DNA of 64,000 nucleotides, taken from NCBI GenBank assembly GCA_016758905.1, contig JAEPQZ010000002.1:1550001-1614000 (forward strand), given 5' to 3'. A program made the translations under genes and the position numbers. The notes under the pieces are model-generated. The model worked only from the letters and a program-made list of their open reading frames with translations, was not told the origin of the DNA and did no database searches. The stretch's first letter is position 1. Every line of letters starts with the position of its first letter. Positions 21,811 through 33,498 of this stretch are shown in pieces. The stretch comes from Umbelopsis isabellina. Lineage: Eukaryota > Mucoromycota > Umbelopsidomycetes > Umbelopsidales > Umbelopsidaceae.

Positions 21811-24800
21811 ATGGCATCGCACAGCCTAAAGCGTAAAGCCGAAAAACTTTCGGCTTTAGTAGATCGCATAAACAGTGAGATCGGTGCAGGGTCTACCGGA
21901 AAGAAGTCTCGCTTGGACTCAGGACTAACACCAAAGACGTAAGTCGAGCCAAACTTCAATGCAGCTACATATTGTACAACTTGGCAGATCGCGACGTACT
22001 AATCCTACCATACAGGAAAGCTGAACTTTTGAAAGCTTTCGTGGATCAACACCTGAATGAAAATGACGAAGTTAAAAGTATCGCTCCCGACAGTCCTGCG
22101 ACGACCTTAGATCAAGTTACCGAAACGCCAATCGTCTTAGATCGGGAAGCTTTCTTGAAACGGTTACAAACATACTCTGCTCTTTTCACGTACGGGAAGC
22201 CAATAACGCCTGTAGAGTGCGCAAGACATGGCTGGATCGATACAAGACAATACCAGACAAATCATCTTGTTAGTAAACTTCGCTGCGAATTGTGCTCAGG
22301 AGTAATTTACGTAACAGACGTTAAACATGGCGCATCAGAAGAACTATGTAAGTCTTACAACACTAGAGCTATAGCAGATTCTGTCATCATCAGATACTAA
22401 ATGTATCCGTCTAGTACATTCTATACGGGAAAAGTACTTGAAAGGGCTTTCTGAACTGCATGAAAAGAATTGTATATGGAAGTATAGCGAATGCGACGAA
22501 TGGGTTTACAGCTTTCCATTCTACACCTCCTATGATGCCGTTAAACAATGGCAAGAGAATGTGGGCAGACTCATTGCTAGCAATATTACTCTTCCGACGG
22601 TTCAGAGCCCATTAGTAAGGAACTTGACATCCACAATAACTTTTCTTCTAACAACCTCTAACCTATTGATCATAATACTAGACTCCAGAGAATCTGATTT
22701 TGCTACAGAAGATACTGAAATTGGAGCATGAATTGGATAATTCTGGTCCTACAGCTGATTGGTTAAAGCATAGTCAGCTCGCATGCTCTTTAATATTGCC
22801 TTTGTTCGGATGGAACTTACATATAATTGAGGAACGACCATTGCTCAAATGTGATTTATGTTTCAGAGCTTTGGGTCTATGGAACTACAACAACACTGAT
22901 GTGACTATGAACGCAATCGATGCCGAAAAAGAGCACCGCCCATATTGTCCTTGGATTAATCGTGGCCAAGCTCAGATAACGTCCAGTTTGGTGATCCCAT
23001 ATAGCTCTCAAAAGTCTGCGCAATCAGTATGTGGTTGGGAATTCATGTTGAACACAATAATTATCGAGTGCAAACATTTGGAAGAAATGTATGATTTGTC
23101 ACCAAAGGCTGAGCAACAGCGTAAAAAACTTCATAATGAAGCACAGATACTGATAAAAGCTGCAAAATCTCGGCTGATTGAAGTTTTGAACGGAAAGTGG
23201 ATGAAGGAGGTAGTAGCATCGCCTGTGATCAATAGAGCTTCTGAGCCACTTAACGAACCAGTTGCTCAAAAACCTGTTGAGCAGGTGGTGCAAGGCATTT
23301 CTGAGGCTGAAGCCGAACAAAGGAATGAGTCGGTCTCAGAAGAGGTCCAAAAAACGTCTCGGGACAACGAAAATCTTTCTGAAGATTTAGTACAGGCAAC
23401 AACAGACATCACTGACATGGAGTATGCAGAGAACATTGACCAAGCTCAGCCAGAACCTACGACAGAAGAGATGATAGAAGCGCCAGCTTCCCCTAATATA
23501 CCCGTTGAGATTAAAGTGTCTACAGAAGAAACTGACGAGCAAAAACCTGAGGTATCAGCTGGCGAAGCCCATATTGTCGCGGATGTAGCAACGCCAGAAC
23601 TACAGACGTTAGAAGTCATTCGAGACTCTGCAAAAATCGGTAGCCCTGGAAGTTCTTTAGATGTCAACCTATCTACCTTCTCCTCTCCACGTCGTGATTT
23701 TGTGGACATTGATGTGTCAGCTTCACCAAATGAAGAAGTATCTGTTGATATCTCGGAACATGAACAAGCTGTCACTGGAGCTGAAGAAGAAATATTGGAA
23801 GCTGAAGAGCCAGTTATCGAAGTAGGCCAGACAATATCGCTGAATCTAGAAAGTGAAAATATTCCACAAGAACTGGAGAGTCCTGCACCTTCTAGTGTTG
23901 TTTCATTAGTGGAAGAATCCGAATCAAAGCAACAAATTGCAGAAGTTGACGAAAACATTACTGATGCTAATGAGTTTGATGGCGATATTGATACTACAGA
24001 AAACGCTGATTTATCTGACACTATCGAATCACAGCTGGCTGATGATGCGCAAATCTCAGCATTGGACGCGTCAGAGACGATTAATCAGTATGAGGAACAG
24101 CACCTTGAAGAGCAAGTTCAAGAACAAGTTGAAGCACAGGAAGACAGCTCTAAACATGCCGCAAATTTCGAATCAACAGCTGTTGATGAAGAAACTGAAG
24201 AAACTGAAGACCAAATGATTGCAACTGAAGACAACACTGAAACTTTGACAGAAGAGAATGCTGGAAAGGAAGATAATCATGAAGGCATCGAAGTTGAGAA
24301 CAGCCAAGCTGTAGCAATTGATGTTGATGTTAATGAAGTGTTGGTAGAGGACCATGATGAAAACTTACATGAAACTTCTGATGAAATCGATGAAGTTCAG
24401 CAAGATGTCACCCATGATGCTCAACTTGAAGAAGAGACTGCTGAGAAGGCAGTTCAAGAAAGTTTAGAGTCAGCTAATGAAGACGGTGCAGAGCAACATG
24501 AAAATGCGATTGAAGAATCCGACCTACAACAGGTTATTGAGAATGAAGGCATGACCGTAGACATGACCGGAAATGAGGACGAACAAGTTGTGGAAAGTAT
24601 GAAAGATGTACATCAAGATATACTTGCAGCTGCTGATGATGAGACAATGGCAGAAGATACTGAAGACATGAATGAAAATGTGACTGAGGATGTAGCTGAA
24701 GACGTAGGTGAAGTTGAGGATGAAGGCGTACATGAAGAGGTGGCTACCGACCATATGATGGAAGAAGTTGTAGAGAATACAATAGACGATGAAAATAAGG

Positions 24801-26647
24801 ATATTGTGGCAGATACTCACATGGAAACGCAAGCCGATGTCTTGGAAGAGGAGGAGTCTGAAGATGCTGTAGATACTGATAATGACATGAGCCAATATGT
24901 AGAAGATGAAACGATTATTGAAACTGACGCTCCAGAAGAACAAAAGGAAGGAGACAATGAGTTGAAAGAAGGATCGGGAGAAAATGCATTGCTTGAAATG
25001 CCAATTGCGACTGAGCAAGTCAGTACTCCATCAGCTTTTGCAGGATACGATGACATTACGGATAATCATGAGGTCCTTTCACCAGCGACAACTGCTGCCA
25101 TAAATGAACAGATCAACAACATGGACAATGACAACGACTTGGTACCTCAACCTGAGAAAACAGGTGAGGAAGATGAGAGAGTGACAATGACAGAGACTCA
25201 GGAGTCACAAACGATGCAGACCAATGCTAGTAGCGACAAAAGTTCTAATGATGCTGTAGCAGATTCGATATACACCACGCAGAATCAGGAAATGGATGAT
25301 GAAGTCGTTACAGAGGCAGCTGAAATTTCCGATGACCATGATTTCCCGGAGTTCTCTGAAGCCAATGCCAACGAGGAACAAGAGCAAAATGATCCATACG
25401 AAGATGTTTCCAAAGAACATGTAACCAATGAGGAACTAGAGCAAAACAATTCTCATGAAGATGTTTTTGAAGAACATATGCAAACCGGCGAAGTAGAATC
25501 TCATTCCACGCAAGCAAATACCATTGTGGTTCAGGAATCAAGTGTGGCAAATGGGGAAGACAATGCTATCCCTGCTCAAAATGAGGTCATTCAAGGAACC
25601 GAAAGCACTGAACAAGTATTGTCCGATATTCAAGAAGTGGAAGATGATACTCTGGCCCAGTCGTTCGATGAGCAAGATGATAACATACCCATACAAGTCG
25701 AAGAGATTTCAGCTGACACCGCTGAACAACAGAGCCTTGACATTGCCAACCAGAAACCCACAGATGAACATTATGCTGAGCAGGAAGTTGCAGAGTCTAA
25801 TAATCTTTCAACTGAGACAATTGAGGATGTGTTGAGTGGTGACATAGATGAAAGCGATCACAACTTGAAGATTGAAGATGTTCCTCAGAATGAGAGTTCT
25901 GGACAAGAAAATCTTACTGCTAAAGATCAAGATATAGAAGAAAATGACCAGGAAATAGAGGAATCAACATTGCAAGATCATATTTTGGAAGAAAGTCAAG
26001 TATTTCCTTCGGAGGCAGCAAATCTAACTACTGGTTCAGAGCAAGGCACTGCCAACGATGATCTAGTTAACAACAAAGTCAGCATCGAGGTGGATGGGGA
26101 TGCGTTAATAGAGGAACCAGATACCGAGCATATCGAAGCGCAAGCTGAGGTAGATGATGGCAACTTAGCTCCTGAGGATGATGGACAATTAGATGACTAC
26201 ATCGATGCCGATCAATTTGATTCAATTGAAACCGAACAAATACCTGATGATTTGCAGCCTCAATCCGAATCTACAGCATTGGTTTCTATACAAGCTAACG
26301 ATACCTCTGGTCAGGAACAAGATATAGTCACGATTCAAAACAGCAGTGTCGCAGATATACCTGATCAGAACGCCGATATTTCTGATGCCTACGAGCTAGC
26401 GAATGACGAAGAAGTTGCCGTTATGTTACAGACGGAAACGGAGCAACCTATGGAAGGACTAGAAAGTGTTGCTGACGATGACAACCATATGAGAGATTCT
26501 AATAATGCTCAAGCTCCAAATTTTACGGCTGTTGATGCAGACGAAACTGTCATCGTGGCTCAATCAGGAGACGCAAGTATGGACACTGAAGAAGTAACCA
26601 TCGAAGATGCTGGCATGCTTGATTTGGAAGAAATGAACCATGACTAA
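21811..26647 (+). CDS. NIPA/ZC3HC1/Rsm1-type C3HC zinc-finger protein with giant acidic tail
   Basis: Four exons: 21811-21938, 22016-22347, 22415-22614, 22691-26647 (1538 aa). Residues 1-45 are basic (nuclear signal, KRKAEKLS and KKSRLD). Then comes a C3HC zinc finger (CARHGWID, LRCELCSGVIY, LHEKNCIWK, CDEWVYSFP), and in exon 4 the second Rsm1/NuBaID half (LLKCDLCFRALGLW, KEHRPYCPWI). Relatives are human ZC3HC1/NIPA, fission-yeast Rsm1 and yeast Pml39, tied to the nuclear-pore basket and mRNA export. About 1100 further residues form an intrinsically disordered tail dominated by Glu, Asp, Gln, Val and Thr. Known homologues are several-fold shorter. The tail is a single open exon with no stops and uses ordinary codons, so it is translated sequence rather than an artefact. 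Confidence 0.88.
25373..25486 (+). repeat. Tandem 57-bp coding repeat in acidic tail
   Basis: Two 19-codon units are aligned without gaps: EEQEQNDPYEDVSKEHVTN and EELEQNNSHEDVFEEHMQT. This shows that at least part of the acidic tail grew by duplication. Confidence 0.7.
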
Positions 26648-26866
26648 CCTGGTTATAGTTCGACCGTCATCTTCTTGTACAAAAGCTAATTTTTCCAAAC
26701 TATTTGTATAATACCATATTGTTTATTTTACGAAACACGCACCAGTTTTTCAGTTAAACACTTATCAGCTGCGAGATATCAATTGCTTCGTTTTTGAGTA
26801 CACTAATGTGCCAACACCTCACAGAGATCTGATATGACAAGTTAGCACTTGCAGAAGATATTTTGG

Positions 26867-29800
26867 TCATGACTGTAAGATGGAGAACTCATCCACATGG
26901 ACTGATGGCGGTCGACTTGCATTGACGGACTGGACGCCATGTACTGCTCTGAATTCATTGCGGATATATGCTTTCCCTCCACCTATATTGGTCTTATTAT
27001 TTGATATATTTTTGGAATACATAGCGTCTTGCACATTTCTGTCTCGTTCTTTATACAGTTCTTTCCTTTCATTGGTCAAGCAGGTAACCTTGTTAATTAT
27101 GCCAAAAACAAATTCGAGATTGAGCATAACGAACAGTGGTGGTTCTTTTAAAGAAGCGCATTTACTTGTCTTTGAAAGTATATTTCTTGCTTTATGATAT
27201 AGTTTCGTTGAGTCCTCACCTGAAGAAGTAAACCTTTGCATAACTTGTGCTGGCAAGCCAATACGGTCTAAAGCTTGTATGAAATACATATGTATGTCGC
27301 AAAGTTCGACTGGCTTAGCTGTGAAGTTGAGCCAACGCCTCAAAACCACCTCGTTTTGCATCAGCTCCAGCTGTTTGTGATAGAGCACCGCATCCGTTGA
27401 ACGCAAGTGTAAGGCGTACCTTAAATGTGCGTTCATTTCGTGATACAACATACTCTTTATTCGATGTTGAAAGCCATTGTGATCTGAGAACAATTGACAC
27501 ACTCTCGCTAATACAACACTAGCCGATTCCGATATCTCATGATCGTTCGATATGATAAAGTGACGTAGAATCAATAAGTCATCACATAGTTCAGCTAAAG
27601 CGGTTTTCCAATATGAGCGTAAATGCTGAGAAGATGAGCTCAAGCTTTTCATATCGTCGCCCACAGCGTCTGGCAATAAATCGGATATCAGCTTGAGAAG
27701 CGGCAGCACTGAGGTTGGCTTGCGTTGAATGATCTCCAAAGCATTCTTGATTATGTATTTTGGCAAGTTTGGTGCGATACCAAGGGATTCGTATGCTGCA
27801 TATGTTTTTCTGGCGGGTTTATCATCTGCACTGTCGTTGTCGAAGATTAGAGATATGGAGCATTGGTCATGTAACATCGAATAGATCTCTTCTTCCACAG
27901 TAAAAATATATTTCAGACAACTATATTTTCTGCCGCCTCTAAAACCACAGAAAAGAACTTTAGACAAGTCGCTGGTGGTACAAAGCATAGTCAGAGCCGC
28001 ATCAATCATAAATGTCGCCAGAAGGCTATTATCATCAAGATGATTCTTGTGTGTAGTTTCCTCGGAATGATCACAACGTACATATGCACAACTTCGTCGT
28101 ATTAATTGAGCAAGTAGTGCCAGTATTTCACACAAGGAACAAATAAACTCCTGTATTTTTTCATTTCCATTCATAGCTTGATGTGCTTTAAAAACCTTGC
28201 CTAGTGTCTCGACCTTGCAAGAATTGGCTTTTTTGGTATGAGCTTCGGGATAACTTTCCAACAAGCTAATTTGAACGATAGCTTGTAAGTTTGAAAGAAA
28301 GAAGGTTTGCATTTTCACGAACTCGGAAGGTTGAAGGAAGCTATTTAATCTGTGTCGAAAGACCTTGTTGTTAATTAAAGCGTAAGCACAAAAGATTGTG
28401 TTGATCAGGAATATACTAGCCTGTGATCATTGAGGCTTAACTCCCACAGGTATATTTGAAGATAAACCAACAATTGCTTCAGATTAATTAGATTCTCATC
28501 AGCTGTGGGAGAATCGCTCAAGTACAACAAACGATCCCAGGACCGTCGAAGTTCATTTACTAGTCCTGACAACTGGCAAGCAAGAGCAGATTCAATATAT
28601 TTCGTAGTTTCTTGAAGTTTGAATACCATGCTTTGTATCTGGCTTGCGCTCTCATTATATACAAGCCAGTGAAATGTAATTGGTCTTTCAAACAATTTTT
28701 GCAGTATAACTGTAGCATTAAACCTGATTTCCTTTTCATCCGATGATGCTGATTTCATCAAATATGGTATTATATCGAAATCCAGAAGGCTTTGCGTTAC
28801 AGTCTCTACTCCTGCTTGTGATTGTGCCAAATTCGCTAAAATTTCCAAGTGACTAGACGCTACTGCCTTACATGAGTCATTCTCATTGCTCAGTGGTTCG
28901 CCATCCAAATTCCACGATTTTTTGATAATCCTGCAAGTAGTGGTAGCATCTATACTGGCGTAAAGTAGCCCTTGAGTATATCTGAAGATGTCTCCTATAC
29001 TAAATGAATCAGTGTGGACGACCCTGGTTAAGTATTCGCAGGATGAAGGATAGCAATTTATCATGTCGTTGCATAAGTACTTGATGTAAGTGAAGTTAAA
29101 GAGGTGATCGGCATAACTTTCAGATTTCTGGTCTAGGCTTAATTCAATATCGCGTCTAGAGCCGTTAAGATCAAGGTTACTGAGGCAGTCCAGTCTTCTT
29201 AGCATCAAAGGTTGAATTGATTTCCATAGTTCATATAAGGTGTAGTCAGAATGTAGCTTTTGGTATTCAAGAACTTGTCCTGTTGCTGTATTTGCGGAAA
29301 TCCAGTTGTAAACAATCGTCGTCTCTTTCGCTGGAAGTTTAGTAAAACCTTCCTCGAGATAAGACTTCCCATTTCCAGATGCCGTTTGAGCAATAATAAA
29401 TCTCATAAATGACATGATATACCGAACTTGGATGCCTATGTCATTGTCAATGAGCAGCACTAATATAGCTGTTATAATGAGAGAATCGTATACTTGAAAA
29501 TGGCGAAACACTTTGAATGATAGACTTGACACGGCCTGAAAAGGTACAAGTATACCTATCCAGCCATTTTGAGGCGATTGAAGAATATATCTTCCACCTT
29601 TGAGTTTATCAAGGTGTTCTAAAGCATATAAAATGGTCAGCTCCTCTGACAACATATCGAAATGAGAGCAAAGGCGAATCAAAATTTCGTCTATAGAATA
29701 GGTGTCCTCATCACTGCAGGAATGTTTAGCTCTTGTAGAAATTGTCAAGTCAAGCAATCGATGTCTCAAACTCTTGATTTCTTGACAAGTTTGGAAAATA

Positions 29801-30512
29801 TCAATTCTTTTTGCAATCCTTGACAAAATAACTTTCTGCTGTTCCATTATACATTCGCATGTTGCTTCGTATCTTGTTGGTTGTTGATTACAAGGTATGT
29901 TTTTTAACGGCAAGAATAGTTGACAGCTACCGAGAATACAGGACTGTAGCAAATAATTATTCTCTAGACTTAGAAAAATGTAGTAATAACCTTGTGTGCG
30001 TTGGTAATCCGTAAGCCATGGGATACATATAGCCTTAGACAATAGCTGGACAAGTTCTATGGCCTATGACTAGATTACTAAAGAAATCGAAGATATAATG
30101 TAATCTGTACAATTCTAATAATACCTTTGAAATAGGAACCAAACTTTTTCCCGATAGTATTGCTGTTATCTTGAATGATAGTAAGAGCAGAGGTGCTGTA
30201 GTCTATACTATGGTTAGCAATTGATAAATAACATAGACAACACTGCCCGACACTCACCAAGTGGTACCGGCAACTCATTACGGCACCCATAACATGCAAT
30301 AATCCCTCAATTTTGGCATCCTCTTCAAAAGCTTCGTTGCATGATAACATTAGTTCCAATATACTCTCAAGAATGAAGGTTAGGCATTGCTTCATATCAA
30401 AGTCCGATAGGAAGGTATCTTGTAGCAACCGAGTTATAGATATGCTAGCTTCTTCCACATCAGTGAGTATTGATGCGGAGGACATATCTCTATGAACTTT
30501 CTGTGAGTCCAT
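26867..30512 (-). CDS. Large uncharacterised, probably alpha-solenoid protein (1158 aa)
   Basis: Four exons: 30512-30258, 30202-30125, 30063-28417, 28363-26867. Composition is globular throughout: Leu/Ile-rich amphipathic helices with short loops (for example FNATVILQKLFERP and LLKLIS DLLPDAVG), as in ARM/HEAT-like proteins. No transmembrane helix, zinc motif or catalytic signature is visible. Exon 2 was placed by frame: the nearer acceptor at 30213 leads to a stop, whereas TATAG at 30203 gives an open 26-codon exon. I do not recognise the family. It is convergent with the NIPA-like gene, 219 nt between stops. Because it is long, intron-bearing and intact, it is surely a real gene; its role is open. 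Confidence 0.82.
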
Positions 30513-30872
30513 CAAAGCTTTCTTGTGTATAGTTCAATAATAGGAAAAAGGAAAAGTGCATAAGAAGTTGACCGGTTAAAATTAACAACAATTCAGTTAT
30601 AGTAGGCGGCGTTAAGCATCTGCAGGCGGTTCTCAACCTGTTCACTTTGCATAATTTTCCTTGTCTTTATCACTCAATTATGTTATCAATAACAGCTCAT
30701 ATCGACAAATCATTGGCAGCTTGAACTTGCACTACGAACAACTCAAACGGCGTGAAGCTTTCTGAAAGGGCTGGCTCAAAAAACCGTGACAGATAAGACA
30801 GTCACTTCGCCATCGGAATCTGAAAAGGTGAATTTCGAATTGACCCTTCGTAAGCACACCTTCTTCACACAC
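30513..30872. promoter_or_regulatory. Divergent promoter region, 1158-aa orphan / LACTB2
   Basis: 360 nt between two divergent starts. An open plus-strand frame from about 30786 (GTG) runs in frame into LACTB2, but it has no ATG before 30873, so it is taken as 5' UTR. No TATA box noted. Confidence 0.45.
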
Positions 30873-31866
30873 ATGACTGAGGCACTACTAGAGCTTCCAG
30901 TATTCTCAAAACTATCTCAAAGAGTATGGAGAGTATTAGGATTTAACCCTGGGAAGTTTACGCTACAAGGTATAGTTACTACATGTAACCTATCCAATGA
31001 TTATACGTTACTAAGCTGATAATGCGTTCAAAGGCACTAACACGTATCTTATCGGCACTGGTGTCCGAAAGTTGCTACTTGACTGCGGTGAAGGCAAAGA
31101 AGAATATTTGCCTTGTTTGAAAAAGTCTTTGGAAGACCTCGAAGGCGCATATATCTCAGATATCATAATATCTCACACTCATTATGACCATTGGGGTGGG
31201 TTGCCATCGATACTGTCCTCTGGATTGAACCAGTCAAGTTCACCCATCAGAGTTCACAAATTCATGCCAAATGTAATGGAGACAACAGAGTTCTCAAGCG
31301 CACATCAAATCCCGGAAGATATAAGGATCACACCTCTGGAGAATAATCACAAATTTCAAGTCGAAGGGGCCACTTTGCAAGTAATACATACTCCCGGCCA
31401 TACTAAAGATCATTGCACTTTTTTCTTGGAAGAAGAGGGTTCAATTTTCACAGCGGACTGTATCCTTGGTCAAGGCACAGCAGTATTTGAAGACTTGAAG
31501 GATTATATAGATGGCTTGAAGCGCCTACTTGACTATGAACCAAAACGCTTATATCCTGGCCATGGTCCTGTCATAGAAGAAGGCAAGACAAAAATCTTGG
31601 AGTATATTAAGCATCGACAAGATAGAGAAGCACAGATTGTCCAAGTTTTGCAAACACGACAATCAGCCACTCCAATGGATATCGTACAAGTTATATATAA
31701 AGATTATCCGGAGTCGCTTCACGGACCTGCTGCTCATAGTGTTGAATTGCATTTGACCAAGTTACTGAAGGAAGGCAGAGCTACTACTGTTAGTGCTGAT
31801 CCTCAGGATCTTGTCGCGCGCTTGACTCAGCAACAATGGTCATTAAAAAAGGAACCTTCCTTGTAG
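30873..31866 (+). CDS. LACTB2: LACTB2-type metallo-beta-lactamase endoribonuclease
   Basis: Two exons, 30873-30969 and 31034-31866 (309 aa). LACTB2 is a metallo-beta-lactamase-fold nuclease that cuts single-stranded RNA, in animals in the mitochondrial matrix. The N-terminal RVWRVLGFNPGKFTLQGTNTYL is diagnostic of the family. The metal site HTHYDHWGG is at residues 80-88, with downstream HTPGHTKDH, FTADC and YPGHGPVI supplying the other ligands. A winged-helix C-terminus (HSVELHLTKLLKEGRA) completes the protein. Translation from the chosen ATG yields no obvious mitochondrial presequence, so location is uncertain. The stop is 44 nt from the stop of the convergent Ett1-like gene, so the mRNAs probably overlap. 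Confidence 0.93.
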
Positions 31867-31910
31867 TATGTCTATAAATTTATTTTAAATTTAATCTACT
31901 CGACTATGTT

Positions 31911-33337
31911 TTAGTCACTATCGTCATCCAATTCCTCTTCTTCTTCTTCGTCTCCCCCATCCAACATTTCAATCAACTCAAGTAGTTTCGGGTCCGGATC
32001 TTTTGACTAACGTTAGATAACTCGACGAAATAAAGTGAGAAAGATTTTAGTTGTGGTGCTTACCATTTGATCGCTCCACCACCGCCTTGAAGGAGTCTAT
32101 TGCTTCTTGATAGTGACGAATCACTTCATCCTCGTCTGTTGAAATTGTGGACAGCAACATCTTACAATGGCCAATCTATGTCATACACAAAGATTAGCTT
32201 GAACATTCCCCTCCTATATCCTTTCGAGGTGCACTCACTAGCTCAGTCGTCTCCAAATCATGATCATCTGTTTCCAGAGTTTTTGCCGCAAGCAATTTCT
32301 GCAATGCTGTCTCCACCAATTGCTAACAGACAAAGGTATCAATCACCTGTAGACTCGAAGAACACGGCTTATCAGATTGCTTGTTTGTCATACCTGTGCA
32401 TTATCTGCTTCATAATCGGCTCTGGCCTCATAAAAGAGGCTAGCGCCCCATATCTTCAATGCGAACGCGTTGCTTTCGACGTCTTTCAAGCTCTTAATGT
32501 ACGACATAGCTGTTGTCAATACCAGATTCACAGTCTCTTTATAAATCGGCAAATCCAGTTGTTCTCCATACCGTCGAAGGTCGTTGCAGCAAAGAAGAAT
32601 ATGTTTCTCATAGTCTTCATCAGTTTTGGTCTTGAATACCTATTCATCGCTTAGTATATTTGTCATCAGCCTATAATATAAGATTTTATATTTACCTTGT
32701 CAAAAGACTGGATAGCTTCGTTGATCAGCTTCTTCTCATCTTTCGTCACTTCTAGTTTCTTCAACACAGCAGGGTCTATGTCATCATCCTCATCACTGTC
32801 CTCTTCCCTAATTTCTTCAAAAATCTCTATGCGTTTGGCGCGTTCAATATTCAATTGCACTAAAATTCCTCTGCCTTTCGCTATATGTAACTCGTTCGTT
32901 GAAATTGGCGGTTCTTCTTTTTTCGGTGACTTTTCCAATCCTCGAAGGTTATCGACACCTTCTTTAACGCTCTCAATGACATCGAAATAACGTCCAAATT
33001 CGATCAGACATTGGGCATAACCAAGCGGATCTTGATCCTTTTCTTTCTCGTATGCTTCCAATGCAAGATCAAATATTTTCTTGGCCATCCCATTTTCATT
33101 CGATTTTGAACCTTCTGAGGCTGCCTCGTCCATAGCCATATGGAACAGTTCAAGCGCGGAAGGTGTCTCCGCTGCTGATCCATCTTCATTCGTGAAAGCC
33201 AGCTCCACTTCTCCGACATCACAGCCCTCACACTGAGGATCCGAGCAATCAGAGGCGTGGTTTATTCTATCCTTCTTAACAACCTTTACTCGTTTAGAGG
33301 TGCCCTCATTGTCGAGAGTATTAGCAGCTCTTTTCAT
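31911..33337 (-). CDS. Ett1/Nro1-like TPR protein
   Basis: Five exons: 33337-32696, 32639-32394, 32322-32239, 32175-32064, 31999-31911 (390 aa). A basic, nuclear-signal-like start (KRAANTLDNEGTSKRVKVVKK) is followed by helical TPR-like repeats (ALELFHMAMDEA, KKIFDLALEAYEKEKDQDPLGYAQCLIEF split over two helices) and an acidic tail (DGGDEEEEEELDDDSD). This plan fits the fungal Ett1/Nro1 family: yeast Ett1 aids translation termination, and fission-yeast Nro1 controls oxygen-dependent Ofd1. Assignment is by architecture and partial sequence memory, so medium. The last intron ends at CAAAAG rather than the nearer GTTAG, which would bring a stop into frame. Divergent from LAS1, 161 nt between starts. 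Confidence 0.72.
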
Positions 33338-33498
33338 GACTTTCCGATAGAGAGGTATAAGAGAAAGATAGGAAAATGTGGGCCATAGTGAGAAGTCACA
33401 GAGACTGTCACAAATTCACCTTCAACTGAGCTGAGTTGTGGCTTGTTACTACTTTTTTCCAAACCTTGTTCAGAAGTCGTGGTTATAGAACTGTCAGC
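33338..33498. promoter_or_regulatory. Short bidirectional promoter, Ett1-like / LAS1
   Basis: 161 nt between divergent start codons of two genes linked to translation and ribosome assembly. Shared control is plausible but is inferred only from the layout. Confidence 0.5.

Noticed and set aside
24524-25018. Antisense frame of 164 codons within the acidic tail of the NIPA-like gene, hydrophobic and apparently multi-TM
   Set aside because: It is the mirror of GA-rich codons: antisense of Glu/Asp-rich sequence always reads as Phe/Ile/Ser/Leu. No start context or splice signals.
30786-30872. GTG-initiated N-terminal extension of LACTB2
   Set aside because: No ATG in the extension. The ATG at 30873 starts just before the conserved RVWRVLGFNPG block, as in animal LACTB2.
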